DNA of 64,000 bases from Dyadobacter subterraneus (GTDB lineage Bacteria; Bacteroidota; Bacteroidia; Cytophagales; Spirosomataceae). The notes beneath the pieces were generated by a model that worked only from the letters and a program-made list of their open reading frames with translations, did not search any database and was not told the origin of the DNA. The translations under genes were made by a program, and so were the position numbers. The stretch is taken from assembly GCF_015221875.1 (NCBI RefSeq), contig NZ_JACYGY010000001.1:6006097-6070096 (forward strand), given 5' to 3'. This document shows positions 44,572-53,580 of the stretch, piece by piece (position 1 is the first letter of the stretch; each line of letters begins with the position of its first letter).

Positions 44572-45018
44572 ATGAAAAATTCGTCCAATCAAATAAAGCT
44601 TACACTTATCGTTTTCTTTTCCCTGGGAATCATATTCAGCTCTTTTCGTCAGGAAACTGAAAATTCTATAAATGAAAGTTTGAAGGAAAATTTTCTGCCT
44701 TCAAATCCATTTGTTATACTTTCAGATACAACAAAAAAAGATCCTGAAACAGGCTTGATCGTTGATGAAAACTTATACATGGTGAAAGCGCAATGTACGG
44801 GTTGCCATTCAACAAAACTGATTATAGCCAATCATTTTACAAGAGATGGCTGGAAACAAAAAATTCGCTGGATGCAGGCGAATCATAACTTGTGGGAATT
44901 GGGTGATACTGAAAAACAGGTTCTGGATTATCTTGAAAAGAATTACGCACCCCAACAAATGGTTTCGCGACGTGCTCCACTGAAAGATATTAAGTGGTAC
45001 GATTTAAAATTAAATTAG
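44572..45018 (+). CDS. Monohaem cytochrome c, partner of the sulfite oxidase
   Basis: A 148-residue exported cytochrome with an N-terminal signal (about 1-27). The haem site CTGCH is at 75-79, followed by FTRDGWKQKIRWMQANHNLWEL, with a Met that may be the sixth ligand, and VLDYLEKNYAP. The Tat molybdoenzyme gene ends 10 bases before it, so the two are translated together. It should take electrons from the enzyme to the respiratory chain. It ends directly against the convergent Uma2 gene with no terminator seen. Confidence 0.85.
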   Translation: MKNSSNQIKLTLIVFFSLGIIFSSFRQETENSINESLKENFLPSNPFVILSDTTKKDPETGLIVDENLYMVKAQCTGCHSTKLIIANHFTRDGWKQKIRWMQANHNLWELGDTEKQVLDYLEKNYAPQQMVSRRAPLKDIKWYDLKLN

Positions 45019-45606
45019 TTAATCAGCAAAAATTTCGCCGACTGGCATTTCAAATCCTGGCAAAACAGATGACGTCAAAACTTCTTCTTCAATTAAAGGT
45101 TTTAAACCGATAAAAATGCCGGATTCGTTAAGCACGTAAACAAAAATCGCTTTTTCAGTAGAATTAACCAGCCAATATTCTTTAACACCGTTTTCCTGAT
45201 AAACTTCGAATTTATCTTTCATTTCCTTTTTAGAATTGCCGGGAGAAAGAATTTCAATAATTAAATCCGGCGCACCATTACAACCTTGGTCATCCAGTTT
45301 TTCAAGATCACAAATTACAGAAATGTCCGGCTGTACCACGGTATAAACCTGATCTGGTTTGGCGTTTCGTTTTAATGGAGTAAGGCGAACGTCAAAGGGA
45401 GCCATGTAAACTTTGCAGCTATCGTTTTGTAAATAGTTATAAAGTCTGTTACCAATTTTGAAAGAAATATCCTGATGTCTTCTTGCCGGCGCAGGAGACA
45501 TCTTAAAAATCTTTCCTTTTATTATTTCCAGACGCTCCTCAAATGTCCATTGAAGATAATCTGCATAGGTATAAGTGCCGGCAAGATCCAGTTGGTCAAT
45601 TGTCAT
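45019..45606 (-). CDS. Uma2-family (DUF820) restriction-endonuclease-like protein
   Basis: From the ATG at 45606 (MTIDQLDLAG) it has 195 residues; a start at 45633 is possible. The PD-(D/E)xK core is clear: VVQPDISVICDLEKL, APDLIIEILSPGN and KFEVYQENGVKEYWLVN. Uma2 proteins are common in Bacteroidota and cyanobacteria, often in several copies, and their biological role is unknown. It stands alone. Confidence 0.85.
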   Translation of the reverse strand: MTIDQLDLAGTYTYADYLQWTFEERLEIIKGKIFKMSPAPARRHQDISFKIGNRLYNYLQNDSCKVYMAPFDVRLTPLKRNAKPDQVYTVVQPDISVICDLEKLDDQGCNGAPDLIIEILSPGNSKKEMKDKFEVYQENGVKEYWLVNSTEKAIFVYVLNESGIFIGLKPLIEEEVLTSSVLPGFEMPVGEIFAD

Positions 45607-45680
45607 AAGCTGTGCGTTGAATTTTAAAAGCATTTATTCAAAGATAAAACAAATAAGATAAAGTCTCCGATCACAAAGTA

Positions 45681-46274
45681 TTGCTTACCTTTAACCTTTC
45701 AACTTATTCTTATTATTTACGCGTGCGCTTCTGTAAAGTAACAACATCCCGAGTACTAATACATTACCTGATTGCCATCCTTTTGTTGCCTGGCTTATTA
45801 TCTTTTCAAAAAAGAGAATATCTTACAGAAAGAGAAAAACAGGACATTCCAAAATCCAGTAATTTACCGAATCCGTTAAAAGCCGAGGTAATTGGAATTC
45901 AGGATGGAGATACCATTGAATTGAAATTTATTTTTGATGGAAAAAAGGCAGGTCTGCGCCAGGGAAAACCGGTAAGAATCCGTTTTTTGCATATTAATTC
46001 TCCCGAACGAGGAAAACCGTTTTATAAAGTGGCGAAACAATATACTTCCGAAAGATGTTTTCGTAAGATTGTAAACATAAAACATACAGGCGAATTTGAC
46101 CGCTACGGACGTCTTTTAGGGGAAGTGATTTTACCAAACGGATCCGTACTGAATAAGGAACTTGTAAAAAAAGGATTGGCGATTCACTTCAAGAAATATT
46201 CAAACAGTATTGAATATGCTAATCTTGAAATTGACGCACAAAAGAAAAAACTGGGTATCTGGAGTATACAATAA
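45681..46274 (+). CDS. Secreted thermonuclease-like (SNase) protein
   Basis: The frame has no ATG near its start; TTG at 45681 gives 197 residues with a hydrophobic segment at about 25-42 (YLIAILLLPGLLSF) as signal or anchor. The SNase domain is intact: VIGIQDGDTIEL, VRIRFLHINSPERG (catalytic Arg and Glu), and DRYGRLLGEV (second catalytic Arg). It should cut DNA or RNA in the periplasm or outside, with calcium. The next gene starts 12 bases downstream. The start is uncertain. Confidence 0.82.
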   Translation: MLTFNLSTYSYYLRVRFCKVTTSRVLIHYLIAILLLPGLLSFQKREYLTEREKQDIPKSSNLPNPLKAEVIGIQDGDTIELKFIFDGKKAGLRQGKPVRIRFLHINSPERGKPFYKVAKQYTSERCFRKIVNIKHTGEFDRYGRLLGEVILPNGSVLNKELVKKGLAIHFKKYSNSIEYANLEIDAQKKKLGIWSIQ

Positions 46275-46286
46275 TAAGATCAGGAA

Positions 46287-46886
46287 ATGAGTTCAGCAGC
46301 ACTTTTTCAAATTTTATATCAAAACGAAACACTTTTCCAATTGCAGGAAGATGTAGTTGTCCGTTTGGAAGAAAAAGAGGTAGTTCCTGAAATTATCCCG
46401 GCTAAAATTGAAGTGCCGGCAGCTACCCCAGTGAGGGAAATAATACCTCAACCTGTTGTAAAAGTCAATATTGAAACTACTAAGCCCGTTGCTCCTATTG
46501 TTCAGTTTCCGGTGCTTAACCATAAGGTTTTGATATTAATTGACGAACCAAAACAGAAGGAAATGCTGGTTTCAGAAGCTTTGTTCCTTGATAATATTTT
46601 AAAGGCAGTCGGGCAATCTTCCGAAAATTCCGACATTCTCAATTTCAGCTTTTTATCCGGTCCGGATGCCAGAAATGTGCTTGCGGAAAAACGGATTAAT
46701 TACTTCATAACCTTCGGCGTTCCTTTGATCAAGCTCCGGCTCGATCTGCTTCTTCCACCTTATACACCCAAACAAGTAGAAGGAATCTGGTTTCTCCTGA
46801 CCGACCCGCTGGCCGTTATCGAAGCTGATGTTGTGTTGAAAAAGAAACTTTGGACTGCATTGAAACAGATGTTCCCAAAGACCTAA
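46287..46886 (+). CDS. Unknown protein with a possible psi/UDG-like alpha/beta domain
   Basis: A 199-residue cytosolic protein. Residues 1-25 form a helix (SSAALFQILYQNETLFQL), 30-75 a Pro/Val/Glu-rich linker, and 78-199 an alpha/beta domain (HKVLILIDEPKQKEMLVSEALFLDNILKAV). It ends with LLTDPLAVIEADVVLKKKLWTALKQMF. That last pattern (L..D..LKxxLWxxLKxxF) recalls the psi subunit of DNA polymerase III and its UDG-like fold, so a HolD-like role is possible but unproven. The two membrane coiled-coil genes follow on the same strand after 97 bases. Confidence 0.45.
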   Translation: MSSAALFQILYQNETLFQLQEDVVVRLEEKEVVPEIIPAKIEVPAATPVREIIPQPVVKVNIETTKPVAPIVQFPVLNHKVLILIDEPKQKEMLVSEALFLDNILKAVGQSSENSDILNFSFLSGPDARNVLAEKRINYFITFGVPLIKLRLDLLLPPYTPKQVEGIWFLLTDPLAVIEADVVLKKKLWTALKQMFPKT

Positions 46887-46983
46887 TTCACAGCGCTTTA
46901 CTTATTAAAAAAACCGGTCATCACAATAATATTGGCAATTTCTCAGTTTTGATGGATACTTGCGGGATAAACCATGACAAACT

Positions 46984-48123
46984 ATGGCCAAATTCACTGA
47001 ACGTATCACAAACTGGTTCCGTTCTTCGAAGGATGACGAAGAAAATTTTTATGATGACGAACCCGAATTTCCTACCGAAACTCCTGTGAGCTTCAAAGAC
47101 ACCATGCCTCAAAAATCATTAAATCACTCTGTCAGCAATGTGACAGCAACCAATTACAATACTCATTATCAACAAAATACAACAATACCAGCAAAGACCG
47201 AAGTGGTTATTCCTTACTGGCTGGAAGACGAAGATACATTACGCGACGAAGGCGTTTTGTTTGGCTTGTCAGAATCGGATCCGACTGAGAAAACCGATAT
47301 AATCCATAAATACTTTTCACATCTTGCGGCACCGCATTTAAGCAGTATTGAGCAGCATAATGAGCGTATTCAGGAGCAAAATCTCTTTATCGGACAAAAG
47401 ACCAATCGGATTGAGGAACTTGAAAACAAGCTAAAAAACCTGATCGTATCAAAATCTGCCGGCGAGCATCATTTGCCAAGAACTTTGATCGGTTTGTCGC
47501 TATCAGTCGCTATGTGTATTGGAAATTTTTTCCTGATCAGGGAATCTTTGAAACCAGCTTTTGCGGAAACCTCATGGATTGCACTCGGCATTTTCCTGGC
47601 TGGGATGTTTAGTCTTTTTGGAAGAATTTCTATGTTTCATGATACAGATTCCAAAGTTTCATGGCGTTCGTTACTTGAAGAAATCGGTTTGCCGTTTGCG
47701 GCGGCGTTATTCGTTTTTGCCAATGTTTTGCCTTATCAGGGATTATTCCAGGGAATAGCCTTATTCGTTTTTGTCTTCTTTCTTTTCCTCTTCGCCGGAA
47801 AACTTCTTCTTAGCAATGTGACCATTCTGAGAAATGATTTACATGCTTTGTTCAACGTCACCCGCGATCGCGAGGAAACTGCGAATCATATGCAGAACTG
47901 GGAAAGTGAGATTCAGACTTTGCAACAGGAGGTTGATGAACTGCGTGTAAAAAAGTGGCAGATTTTGCGTGAACAAGGCCAGTCCGAAACGGAACGCGAC
48001 CGGATTTATGCCAAACGTGATATGCTGATCAAGCTTTTTGAGAGTGAGTATTCGCTTGCACGACGTATGAAAAATCAACTTACAAACAAGCAATTACAAG
48101 AAATCAGAAAAAGTGCGGAATGA
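46984..48123 (+). CDS. Membrane protein with flanking coiled coils, unknown function
   Basis: A 379-residue protein. Residues 1-80 are acidic and disordered-looking. A short coiled coil (about 120-150, IEQHNERIQEQNLFIGQKTNRIEEL) leads to four hydrophobic helices (about 165-275). The C-terminal 90 residues are a charged coiled coil (NHMQNWESEIQTLQQEVDELRVKKWQI). No enzyme motif is visible. The following gene has the same plan (coiled coil, membrane helices, coiled coil), so the two may form a membrane complex. I recognise no family. Confidence 0.55.
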   Translation: MAKFTERITNWFRSSKDDEENFYDDEPEFPTETPVSFKDTMPQKSLNHSVSNVTATNYNTHYQQNTTIPAKTEVVIPYWLEDEDTLRDEGVLFGLSESDPTEKTDIIHKYFSHLAAPHLSSIEQHNERIQEQNLFIGQKTNRIEELENKLKNLIVSKSAGEHHLPRTLIGLSLSVAMCIGNFFLIRESLKPAFAETSWIALGIFLAGMFSLFGRISMFHDTDSKVSWRSLLEEIGLPFAAALFVFANVLPYQGLFQGIALFVFVFFLFLFAGKLLLSNVTILRNDLHALFNVTRDREETANHMQNWESEIQTLQQEVDELRVKKWQILREQGQSETERDRIYAKRDMLIKLFESEYSLARRMKNQLTNKQLQEIRKSAE

Positions 48124-48165
48124 TTTTTTTGCGCGAAATGCTATTCTTACTAAATAATCGAAGTT

Positions 48166-49557
48166 ATGGACGAGCAACAGCCTAATCAAAACAGCGACTA
48201 TCAGCATGGTTACAGTAGTGGCCTTGAAGGATTAGACCGCCAGGTTTATGAAGCCTATTTGTCGAGCAACGTCAGCCACGACTGGGTCTTGGATCGCCTG
48301 GATCAAAAAAAATCAGAACTTGATTCTATTAAAAATAAAAGACAGGAAACTGTTCAAACTCATAAGCTATCTTTTGACAAGCTTCAGGAACAGCTGATGG
48401 GTGTAAACAAAACTGCAAAAAAAATAAAAGACCTGGATTCTTCTGTCGCTGATATTGAAAAACAAGCAGAAGAATTAAGAGCAAAACGCGTGAGTTCCGG
48501 TCCGCACTACTCCCTGATAGCTGGATTGATATTTCTGGTTGCAGGTATTTCTTTCATTGCCGGCGACCTTATCATCTCGCACGAGATTGTAGCTTATGCA
48601 TTGAATATTCGTAATGTAAATGAAGCATGGGCATTTGCAATTGGTCTTGCGATGTTATCCGTTTTGTTAAAGCCGGCATATGATCGTTTGGTTGAAGAGC
48701 CATATCAGAAAGATGAATCGCCAAAAGCAAAATCCAATTATGCGAAGTTTAAGTTGATTTTATCAATCTTTGCCATTGTGACTTTGATCGTTTTAGGCTG
48801 GTTCCGTTATGAGGCTTATCGTACAGATAAATTAAAAGAAGCCATCAATAAATCAGTTAAAGGCCTGCAATTAAATGCAGTTGACCCACTGACTGGCGCC
48901 CCGATAAACAGTCCTGAATTAACGAATAAAATTGAGCAGGCTTTAAAAAGTTCTGACCAGCTGAATCTGGATCTGGTTAATAGTCCATGGGCATTGATGT
49001 CATTCGTTTTAAGTGGCGTTCTGTTTGCTATTGCCGGTGCAGTTTCTCTGGGAATGGCGCTGCCGGTTTTGCAGGGATTCTGGATGCGGTGGCTTCAAAT
49101 TGATCCGAAATTATGGAAATTGAAAAGACGCAGGAAAAAAATTGAAAATCAGCTTGACGATTTGCAAGCAATAATTTCTGAACAACTTGCCCAGAAAAGT
49201 ATTTTAGAGAATGATATTGCGGTATTGCCAACCTGGGAAGAATTGAAACAGGAAGAAGCTTCAATCCGTACGGAAATTGAGCATCTTGAAGAAGAACGAA
49301 AACTTGCATTGACGGATAGCCGCATTCAATCGTTTGGAGATGGTTATGCGCACGGACAAGTTACCCGTGATATCATGAGCGATGAAGAATATGAACATTG
49401 GAGATCGGGCCATATGACCGTTTCAAATCTGGCTTTACGTGCGCGTTCAAATGCATCGGACAGAGCTGTGACCCGTTCTAAAAATTCCGGTATGCGCCCT
49501 CATCAAGCCATCCGTAAAGCGATCACCGATCGTTTTGATGAAAACAATTCAGACTGA
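48166..49557 (+). CDS. Membrane protein with long coiled coils, unknown function
   Basis: A 463-residue protein. N-terminal coiled coil at about 40-108 (LDQKKSELDSIKNKRQE onward), a membrane pair at about 116-175, another helix at about 200-218, one at about 275-305, then a charged coiled coil at about 320-385 (RRRKKIENQLDDLQAII). The C-terminal 75 residues are basic and soluble (GHMTVSNLALRARSNASDRAVTRS). It starts 42 bases after the previous gene and shares its plan. It may act as a membrane scaffold. No known domain was recognised. Confidence 0.55.
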   Translation: MDEQQPNQNSDYQHGYSSGLEGLDRQVYEAYLSSNVSHDWVLDRLDQKKSELDSIKNKRQETVQTHKLSFDKLQEQLMGVNKTAKKIKDLDSSVADIEKQAEELRAKRVSSGPHYSLIAGLIFLVAGISFIAGDLIISHEIVAYALNIRNVNEAWAFAIGLAMLSVLLKPAYDRLVEEPYQKDESPKAKSNYAKFKLILSIFAIVTLIVLGWFRYEAYRTDKLKEAINKSVKGLQLNAVDPLTGAPINSPELTNKIEQALKSSDQLNLDLVNSPWALMSFVLSGVLFAIAGAVSLGMALPVLQGFWMRWLQIDPKLWKLKRRRKKIENQLDDLQAIISEQLAQKSILENDIAVLPTWEELKQEEASIRTEIEHLEEERKLALTDSRIQSFGDGYAHGQVTRDIMSDEEYEHWRSGHMTVSNLALRARSNASDRAVTRSKNSGMRPHQAIRKAITDRFDENNSD

Positions 49558-49598
49558 TTTTCGTAAATTGGGACTTTGATTGACTTTTTAACTTAAAG

Positions 49599-50114
49599 AT
49601 GCTTCTTCAAAGTCCCCGTTTAGATATTGTTGCTTGCGATGACACCCTTTTTGATGCGATCCGTATGGGCAATAATGTCCTTGGCCGTGTAATGGGTGTT
49701 AACGTCCCAAAAAAGTGGACCGAATTTCGTGATACTTTTACACCTTCTTATCATCGTTGGAAAGCCCACCCTCCGCTACGCGAATGGTGGGTTTATCTTA
49801 TAGTTTACAAACCGGGAAATATTCTGATCGGATCATGTGGCTACAAAGGCGAACCGGATTCCAGCGGAATGGTGGAAATTGGCTACGAAATTGCTTCATC
49901 ACACCGGTCCATGGGACTTGGTCACGAAACTGCAAAAGCACTTGTCGATCACGCTTTTAAACAATCCGGTGTACATAAAATCCTGGCGCATACGATGGCG
50001 GAGGAAAATGCATCTGTCCATATCTTGGAAAAGTTAGGTTTTCAAAGAACAGATGATAAAGTAAATGACCCGGAAGAAGGATTGCTATGGCGCTGGGAGC
50101 TTTCCAAAAGATAA
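49599..50114 (+). CDS. GNAT acetyltransferase (RimJ/RimL-like)
   Basis: A 171-residue GNAT protein. It starts with the RimJ-like LQSPRLDIVACDD, has GSCGYKGEPDSSGMVEIGYEIASSHRSMGLGHETAKAL (motif A with the acetyl-CoA loop around RSMGLG), and ends with NASVHILEKLGFQR. It should acetylate an N-terminal or small-molecule amine; substrate unknown. It follows the membrane coiled-coil gene by 41 bases but is probably unrelated. Confidence 0.85.
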   Translation: MLLQSPRLDIVACDDTLFDAIRMGNNVLGRVMGVNVPKKWTEFRDTFTPSYHRWKAHPPLREWWVYLIVYKPGNILIGSCGYKGEPDSSGMVEIGYEIASSHRSMGLGHETAKALVDHAFKQSGVHKILAHTMAEENASVHILEKLGFQRTDDKVNDPEEGLLWRWELSKR

Positions 50115-50164
50115 TTTATATGATTGTTGAATAGTATTTCATCCCGTAAATAGCGTTATAATAG

Positions 50165-50207
50165 TGAGACAAATAAAATTGGACTACTTCAATATTTATT
50201 TGTCTCA
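50165..50207. repeat. 13-base inverted repeat between acetyltransferase and acyl-CoA ligase genes
   Basis: TGAGACAAATAAA and TTTATTTGTCTCA are perfect complements separated by 17 bases. There is no T-run, so an operator or transcript hairpin is as likely as a terminator. Confidence 0.6.
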
Positions 50208-50260
50208 ATTGATTAACTTATATCCTGAAAAAATCTTCATCCATATTTGAGATTGAACCT

Positions 50261-51970
50261 ATGATTGCCGTGTCAAAAGAAACATATCCCTGGCTGAAAT
50301 ATTATACCCAAGGCGTTCCTTACGAAATAAATCCTGATGCCTATTCTTCACTTATTGATTTGATGGACATTGGTTTCGGATTATATAAAGACAGGTCTGC
50401 TTATGCCAACATGGGCAAAGAGCTGACTTTTGGCAAACTGGATGAACTTTCAAGAAATTTCGCAGCGTATCTGGAAAATCTGGGATTGCGGAAAGGCGAC
50501 AGAATTGCAATTCAAATGCCAAATTTGCTGCAATATCCAATCGCAATGTTTGGCGCTTTAAGGGCAGGTTTGGTGATCGTCAATACAAATCCGCTTTATA
50601 CGCCACGAGAAATGCAGCATCAGTTTAAAGATTCCGGCGTTAAGGCAATTGTCATTCTTGCCAACTTCGCAGCACATCTCGAAAAAATTGTTGCTAATAC
50701 TGAAATCGAACATATAATCATTACTGAAATTGGCGATTTGCTGGGTTTTCCAAAAAAGCTCATTGTAAACACAGTCGTGAAATATGTCAAAAAGATGGTT
50801 CCGGCTTATCATATTTCAGGAGCCGTTTCTTTCAGTGAAGCACTTTCGCTTGGTGCCGGGCTTACTTATACAAAGCCTTCTGTTTCAAATATTGATATTG
50901 CTTTTATTCAATATACAGGAGGAACAACCGGCGTTTCAAAAGGTGCAATGCTTACACACCGAAATTTAATTGCCAATGTAGAAGCAAATAGTGCCTGGAT
51001 CACACCAGTAATGGGTGAAATGGAAATTCCGGTTTTTGTGGCTGCACTGCCGCTTTACCACGTTTACGCACTGACAGTAAATGCGCTTACCGGAATAAAA
51101 ATCGGTGCAATGAATGTATTGATTACCAATCCCCGGGACATGAATGCTTTCATTAACGATCTGAAAAAGTACAGAATTAATGTATTTACAGGCGTTAACA
51201 CCATGTTCAATGGATTAATGAATAATCCGCGTTTTGCAGAAATTGATTTTAGTCAGTTGAAAGCAACCACTGCGGGCGGAATGGCCTTGCAAAAAGTTGT
51301 TGCTGAAAGATGGTTGACCGCAACGGGCTGTCCGGCTTGTGAAGGTTACGGACTTTCAGAAACATCGCCTGTTTTGTCGTCCAATTTATTAATTGGTGAA
51401 AACAGAATTGGAACAATCGGAATTCCCTGGCCAAGTACTGCCATGGCCATTTTAAGAGAAAATGGAGAGTGGGCTGATACGGGGGAAGTTGGTGAAATTT
51501 GTGCATTCGGTCCACAGGTTATGCTTGGATATTTTAATCGTCCGGACGAAACGGCTTTGGTTATTTTTGAAAAAGACGGAAAACGCTGGTTCAAAACCGG
51601 CGACCTGGGTTACGAAGATGCCGACGGATACTTCAAAATTGTAGACCGGAAAAAAGATATGATTCTGGTGTCTGGTTTCAATGTATATCCAAATGAAGTT
51701 GAAGATGTAGTTTCACAATGTCCGGGAGTTCTGGAAGTGGCTTGTGTAGGTATTCCGGATGAAAAATCTGGTGAACTTGTCAAATTATTTATCGTTAAAA
51801 AAGATCCTGAGCTTACGGAAGAAACAGTAAGAGCGTTTTGCAAAGAAAACCTGACTGCCTATAAATGCCCTAAGAAAATTGAATTCAGAACTGAATTACC
51901 AAAAACAAATGTTGGTAAGATTTTGAGGCGGGTTTTGAGGGAGGAGGAAATTGGGAAGTTGAACAAATGA
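50261..51970 (+). CDS. fadD: Long-chain fatty-acid--CoA ligase
   Basis: A 569-residue acyl-adenylate-forming enzyme of FadD length. The AMP-binding P-loop YTGGTTGVSKGAMLTHRN, the GYGLSETSP motif, and the C-terminal swivel (WFKTGDLGYEDADGYFKIVDRKKDMILVSGFNVYPNEVE) with the late catalytic Lys region (TNVGKILRR) are all intact. It activates long-chain fatty acids to CoA esters at the membrane. It stands alone after an inverted repeat. Confidence 0.92.
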   Translation: MIAVSKETYPWLKYYTQGVPYEINPDAYSSLIDLMDIGFGLYKDRSAYANMGKELTFGKLDELSRNFAAYLENLGLRKGDRIAIQMPNLLQYPIAMFGALRAGLVIVNTNPLYTPREMQHQFKDSGVKAIVILANFAAHLEKIVANTEIEHIIITEIGDLLGFPKKLIVNTVVKYVKKMVPAYHISGAVSFSEALSLGAGLTYTKPSVSNIDIAFIQYTGGTTGVSKGAMLTHRNLIANVEANSAWITPVMGEMEIPVFVAALPLYHVYALTVNALTGIKIGAMNVLITNPRDMNAFINDLKKYRINVFTGVNTMFNGLMNNPRFAEIDFSQLKATTAGGMALQKVVAERWLTATGCPACEGYGLSETSPVLSSNLLIGENRIGTIGIPWPSTAMAILRENGEWADTGEVGEICAFGPQVMLGYFNRPDETALVIFEKDGKRWFKTGDLGYEDADGYFKIVDRKKDMILVSGFNVYPNEVEDVVSQCPGVLEVACVGIPDEKSGELVKLFIVKKDPELTEETVRAFCKENLTAYKCPKKIEFRTELPKTNVGKILRRVLREEEIGKLNK

Positions 51971-52016
51971 ATAAGTAAAGACTTTTAGGAATTCTTTATT
52001 ACTAGATAAAATTCCA

Positions 52017-52262
52017 ATGATACAAACTATAATAACCCCCGATAAAACAACATTTGATATGTCTATATCTCTTCCAGACGCTTATGTTGGAAAAGAAGTA
52101 CATGTGCTTTTTTATATTGATGATGAAGTAAAACAAACCACAGCTTCTGTTCTACCCAAAAAAAAACCGTCCGACTTTTTCGGTACTTTGAGTATCGAAG
52201 AAGGTGAAAAAATGCAGGAATATGTAACGCAAAGTCGTAATGAATGGGAAAGAAATTTCTGA
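52017..52262 (+). CDS. Antitoxin of a PIN-type toxin-antitoxin pair
   Basis: An 81-residue protein: a short beta N-terminus (MSISLPDAYVGKEVHVLFY), a linker with a run of nine A in the DNA (PKKKPSD), and a C-terminal amphipathic helix (IEEGEKMQEYVTQSRNEWERNF) suited to wrapping a PIN toxin. It overlaps the PIN gene by 19 bases, typical of coupled pairs. No DNA-binding fold is obvious, though the N-terminus could pair as a beta-rich domain. Assignment rests mainly on context. Confidence 0.68.
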   Translation: MIQTIITPDKTTFDMSISLPDAYVGKEVHVLFYIDDEVKQTTASVLPKKKPSDFFGTLSIEEGEKMQEYVTQSRNEWERNF

Positions 52263-52621
52263 TAGATACTAACACACTTATTGATGCCCAGACGCATAAA
52301 TTATCCGAAAATGGGTTACGTTTTTTGGCTGATGTAATTAACGAAGACTTTACAATTTCATTTATTACGTATATAGAATTTTTGGGATACAAAAATGCAA
52401 CAAAAGCTATGGAAGAATTCATTGCACTGGCTAACGTTGTTCAGATTGATACAGTCATTATTGATATTTGCATATCACTACGAAAAACACAGAGGATCAA
52501 GCTTGCTGATACAATTATTGCCGCGACTGCCTTGGCTAATGGCTATACATTGATCACAAATAATGAGAAAGATTTTATAAATATAAAAAATCTAGATGTG
52601 GTTAATCTTCATAAAATTTAA
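52244..52621 (+). CDS. PIN-domain ribonuclease toxin (VapC-like)
   Basis: A 125-residue PIN domain with the acidic set in place: FLIDTNTLID (Asp 8), FITYIEFLG (Glu), LADTIIAATA (Asp) and LITNNEKDF (Asp). It should cut a structured RNA, such as a tRNA, when free of antitoxin. Its start lies inside the antitoxin gene (19-base overlap). Length and motifs look intact. Confidence 0.87.
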   Translation: MGKKFLIDTNTLIDAQTHKLSENGLRFLADVINEDFTISFITYIEFLGYKNATKAMEEFIALANVVQIDTVIIDICISLRKTQRIKLADTIIAATALANGYTLITNNEKDFINIKNLDVVNLHKI

Positions 52622-52818
52622 TTTTAGAAATAGTATATGAAGAAGTATTGCTAAATAAATGATATTAATCAAAATCAAGTTTATTTACTTTGACCACTGA
52701 CACAATCGATATCTCCTCGCTCCACATTTAACAATCAATTCACATCAAAACCAGAATTTCGAGAACGTTTTCCGTATATTTAACAAAAGAATAACTCCAC
52801 CGTTGAATATAAGTAACT

Positions 52819-53550
52819 ATGAATCTACACAGAAAAACACTGGTATTATTGCATGGTCACGGGGTAGACGATTCCATCTGGGATAGTGTTGATGCCTCAA
52901 TAAATGAATATTACACCGTAGTCAGGCCTAATATTTCTCTCTTTACTTTTTGTAAAACCGTTGAAGAATACGCTGATGAACTGCACCGTTTTCTTACCAA
53001 TGCAGTCATAGAAAAATGCACATTAATTGGCCATTCCATGGGCGGTTATATCGCTCTTGCTTTTGCCGAAAAATATCCTGAAATGCTTGAAGGTTTCGGG
53101 TTATTCCATTCAACCGCTTATGCTGATGACGAAGCGAAAAAACATCAACGCAATCAAACAATAGATCTGCTGCGGAATTACGGTACAGAAATGTTTGTAA
53201 AAAATACCGCCGGTAATTTATACGGAGATCGTTTCAAAGAACTTTATCCTGAAAAGATAAAAGAACATATCGCCCGTTTCGGAAAAATACCAGCCGAAGC
53301 ATTAATAACAGGAATTAACGCCATGCGTGACCGGAAAGATCGTACAGCAGTTTTGGCTACTATGCCATTTCCCGTACTATTTATTATTGGTATGCAGGAC
53401 AAACTTATACCTTTCGAAAGCTGCATCAGTTTGTCGGAATATCCAAAACAAAGTTATCCGTTTATTCTTGCGGAGGCCGGACATATGGGTATGGTTGAAC
53501 GTCCGGATGCTTCTGCCCGTATGATAAGTTGGTATATGACAAAAATATAA
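52819..53550 (+). CDS. Alpha/beta hydrolase
   Basis: A 243-residue cytosolic alpha/beta hydrolase. Oxyanion region LLHGHGVDD, nucleophile elbow IGHSMGGY, acid region FIIGMQDKLIP and His in AEAGHMGMVE give a complete catalytic triad. The cap is short. Substrate is unknown; lactonase or esterase of the menH/pcaD kind is possible. It is monocistronic, with a strong hairpin just after it. Confidence 0.85.
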   Translation: MNLHRKTLVLLHGHGVDDSIWDSVDASINEYYTVVRPNISLFTFCKTVEEYADELHRFLTNAVIEKCTLIGHSMGGYIALAFAEKYPEMLEGFGLFHSTAYADDEAKKHQRNQTIDLLRNYGTEMFVKNTAGNLYGDRFKELYPEKIKEHIARFGKIPAEALITGINAMRDRKDRTAVLATMPFPVLFIIGMQDKLIPFESCISLSEYPKQSYPFILAEAGHMGMVERPDASARMISWYMTKI

Positions 53551-53580
53551 TTCTCAGAAAATCAGATTATATTTATCATA

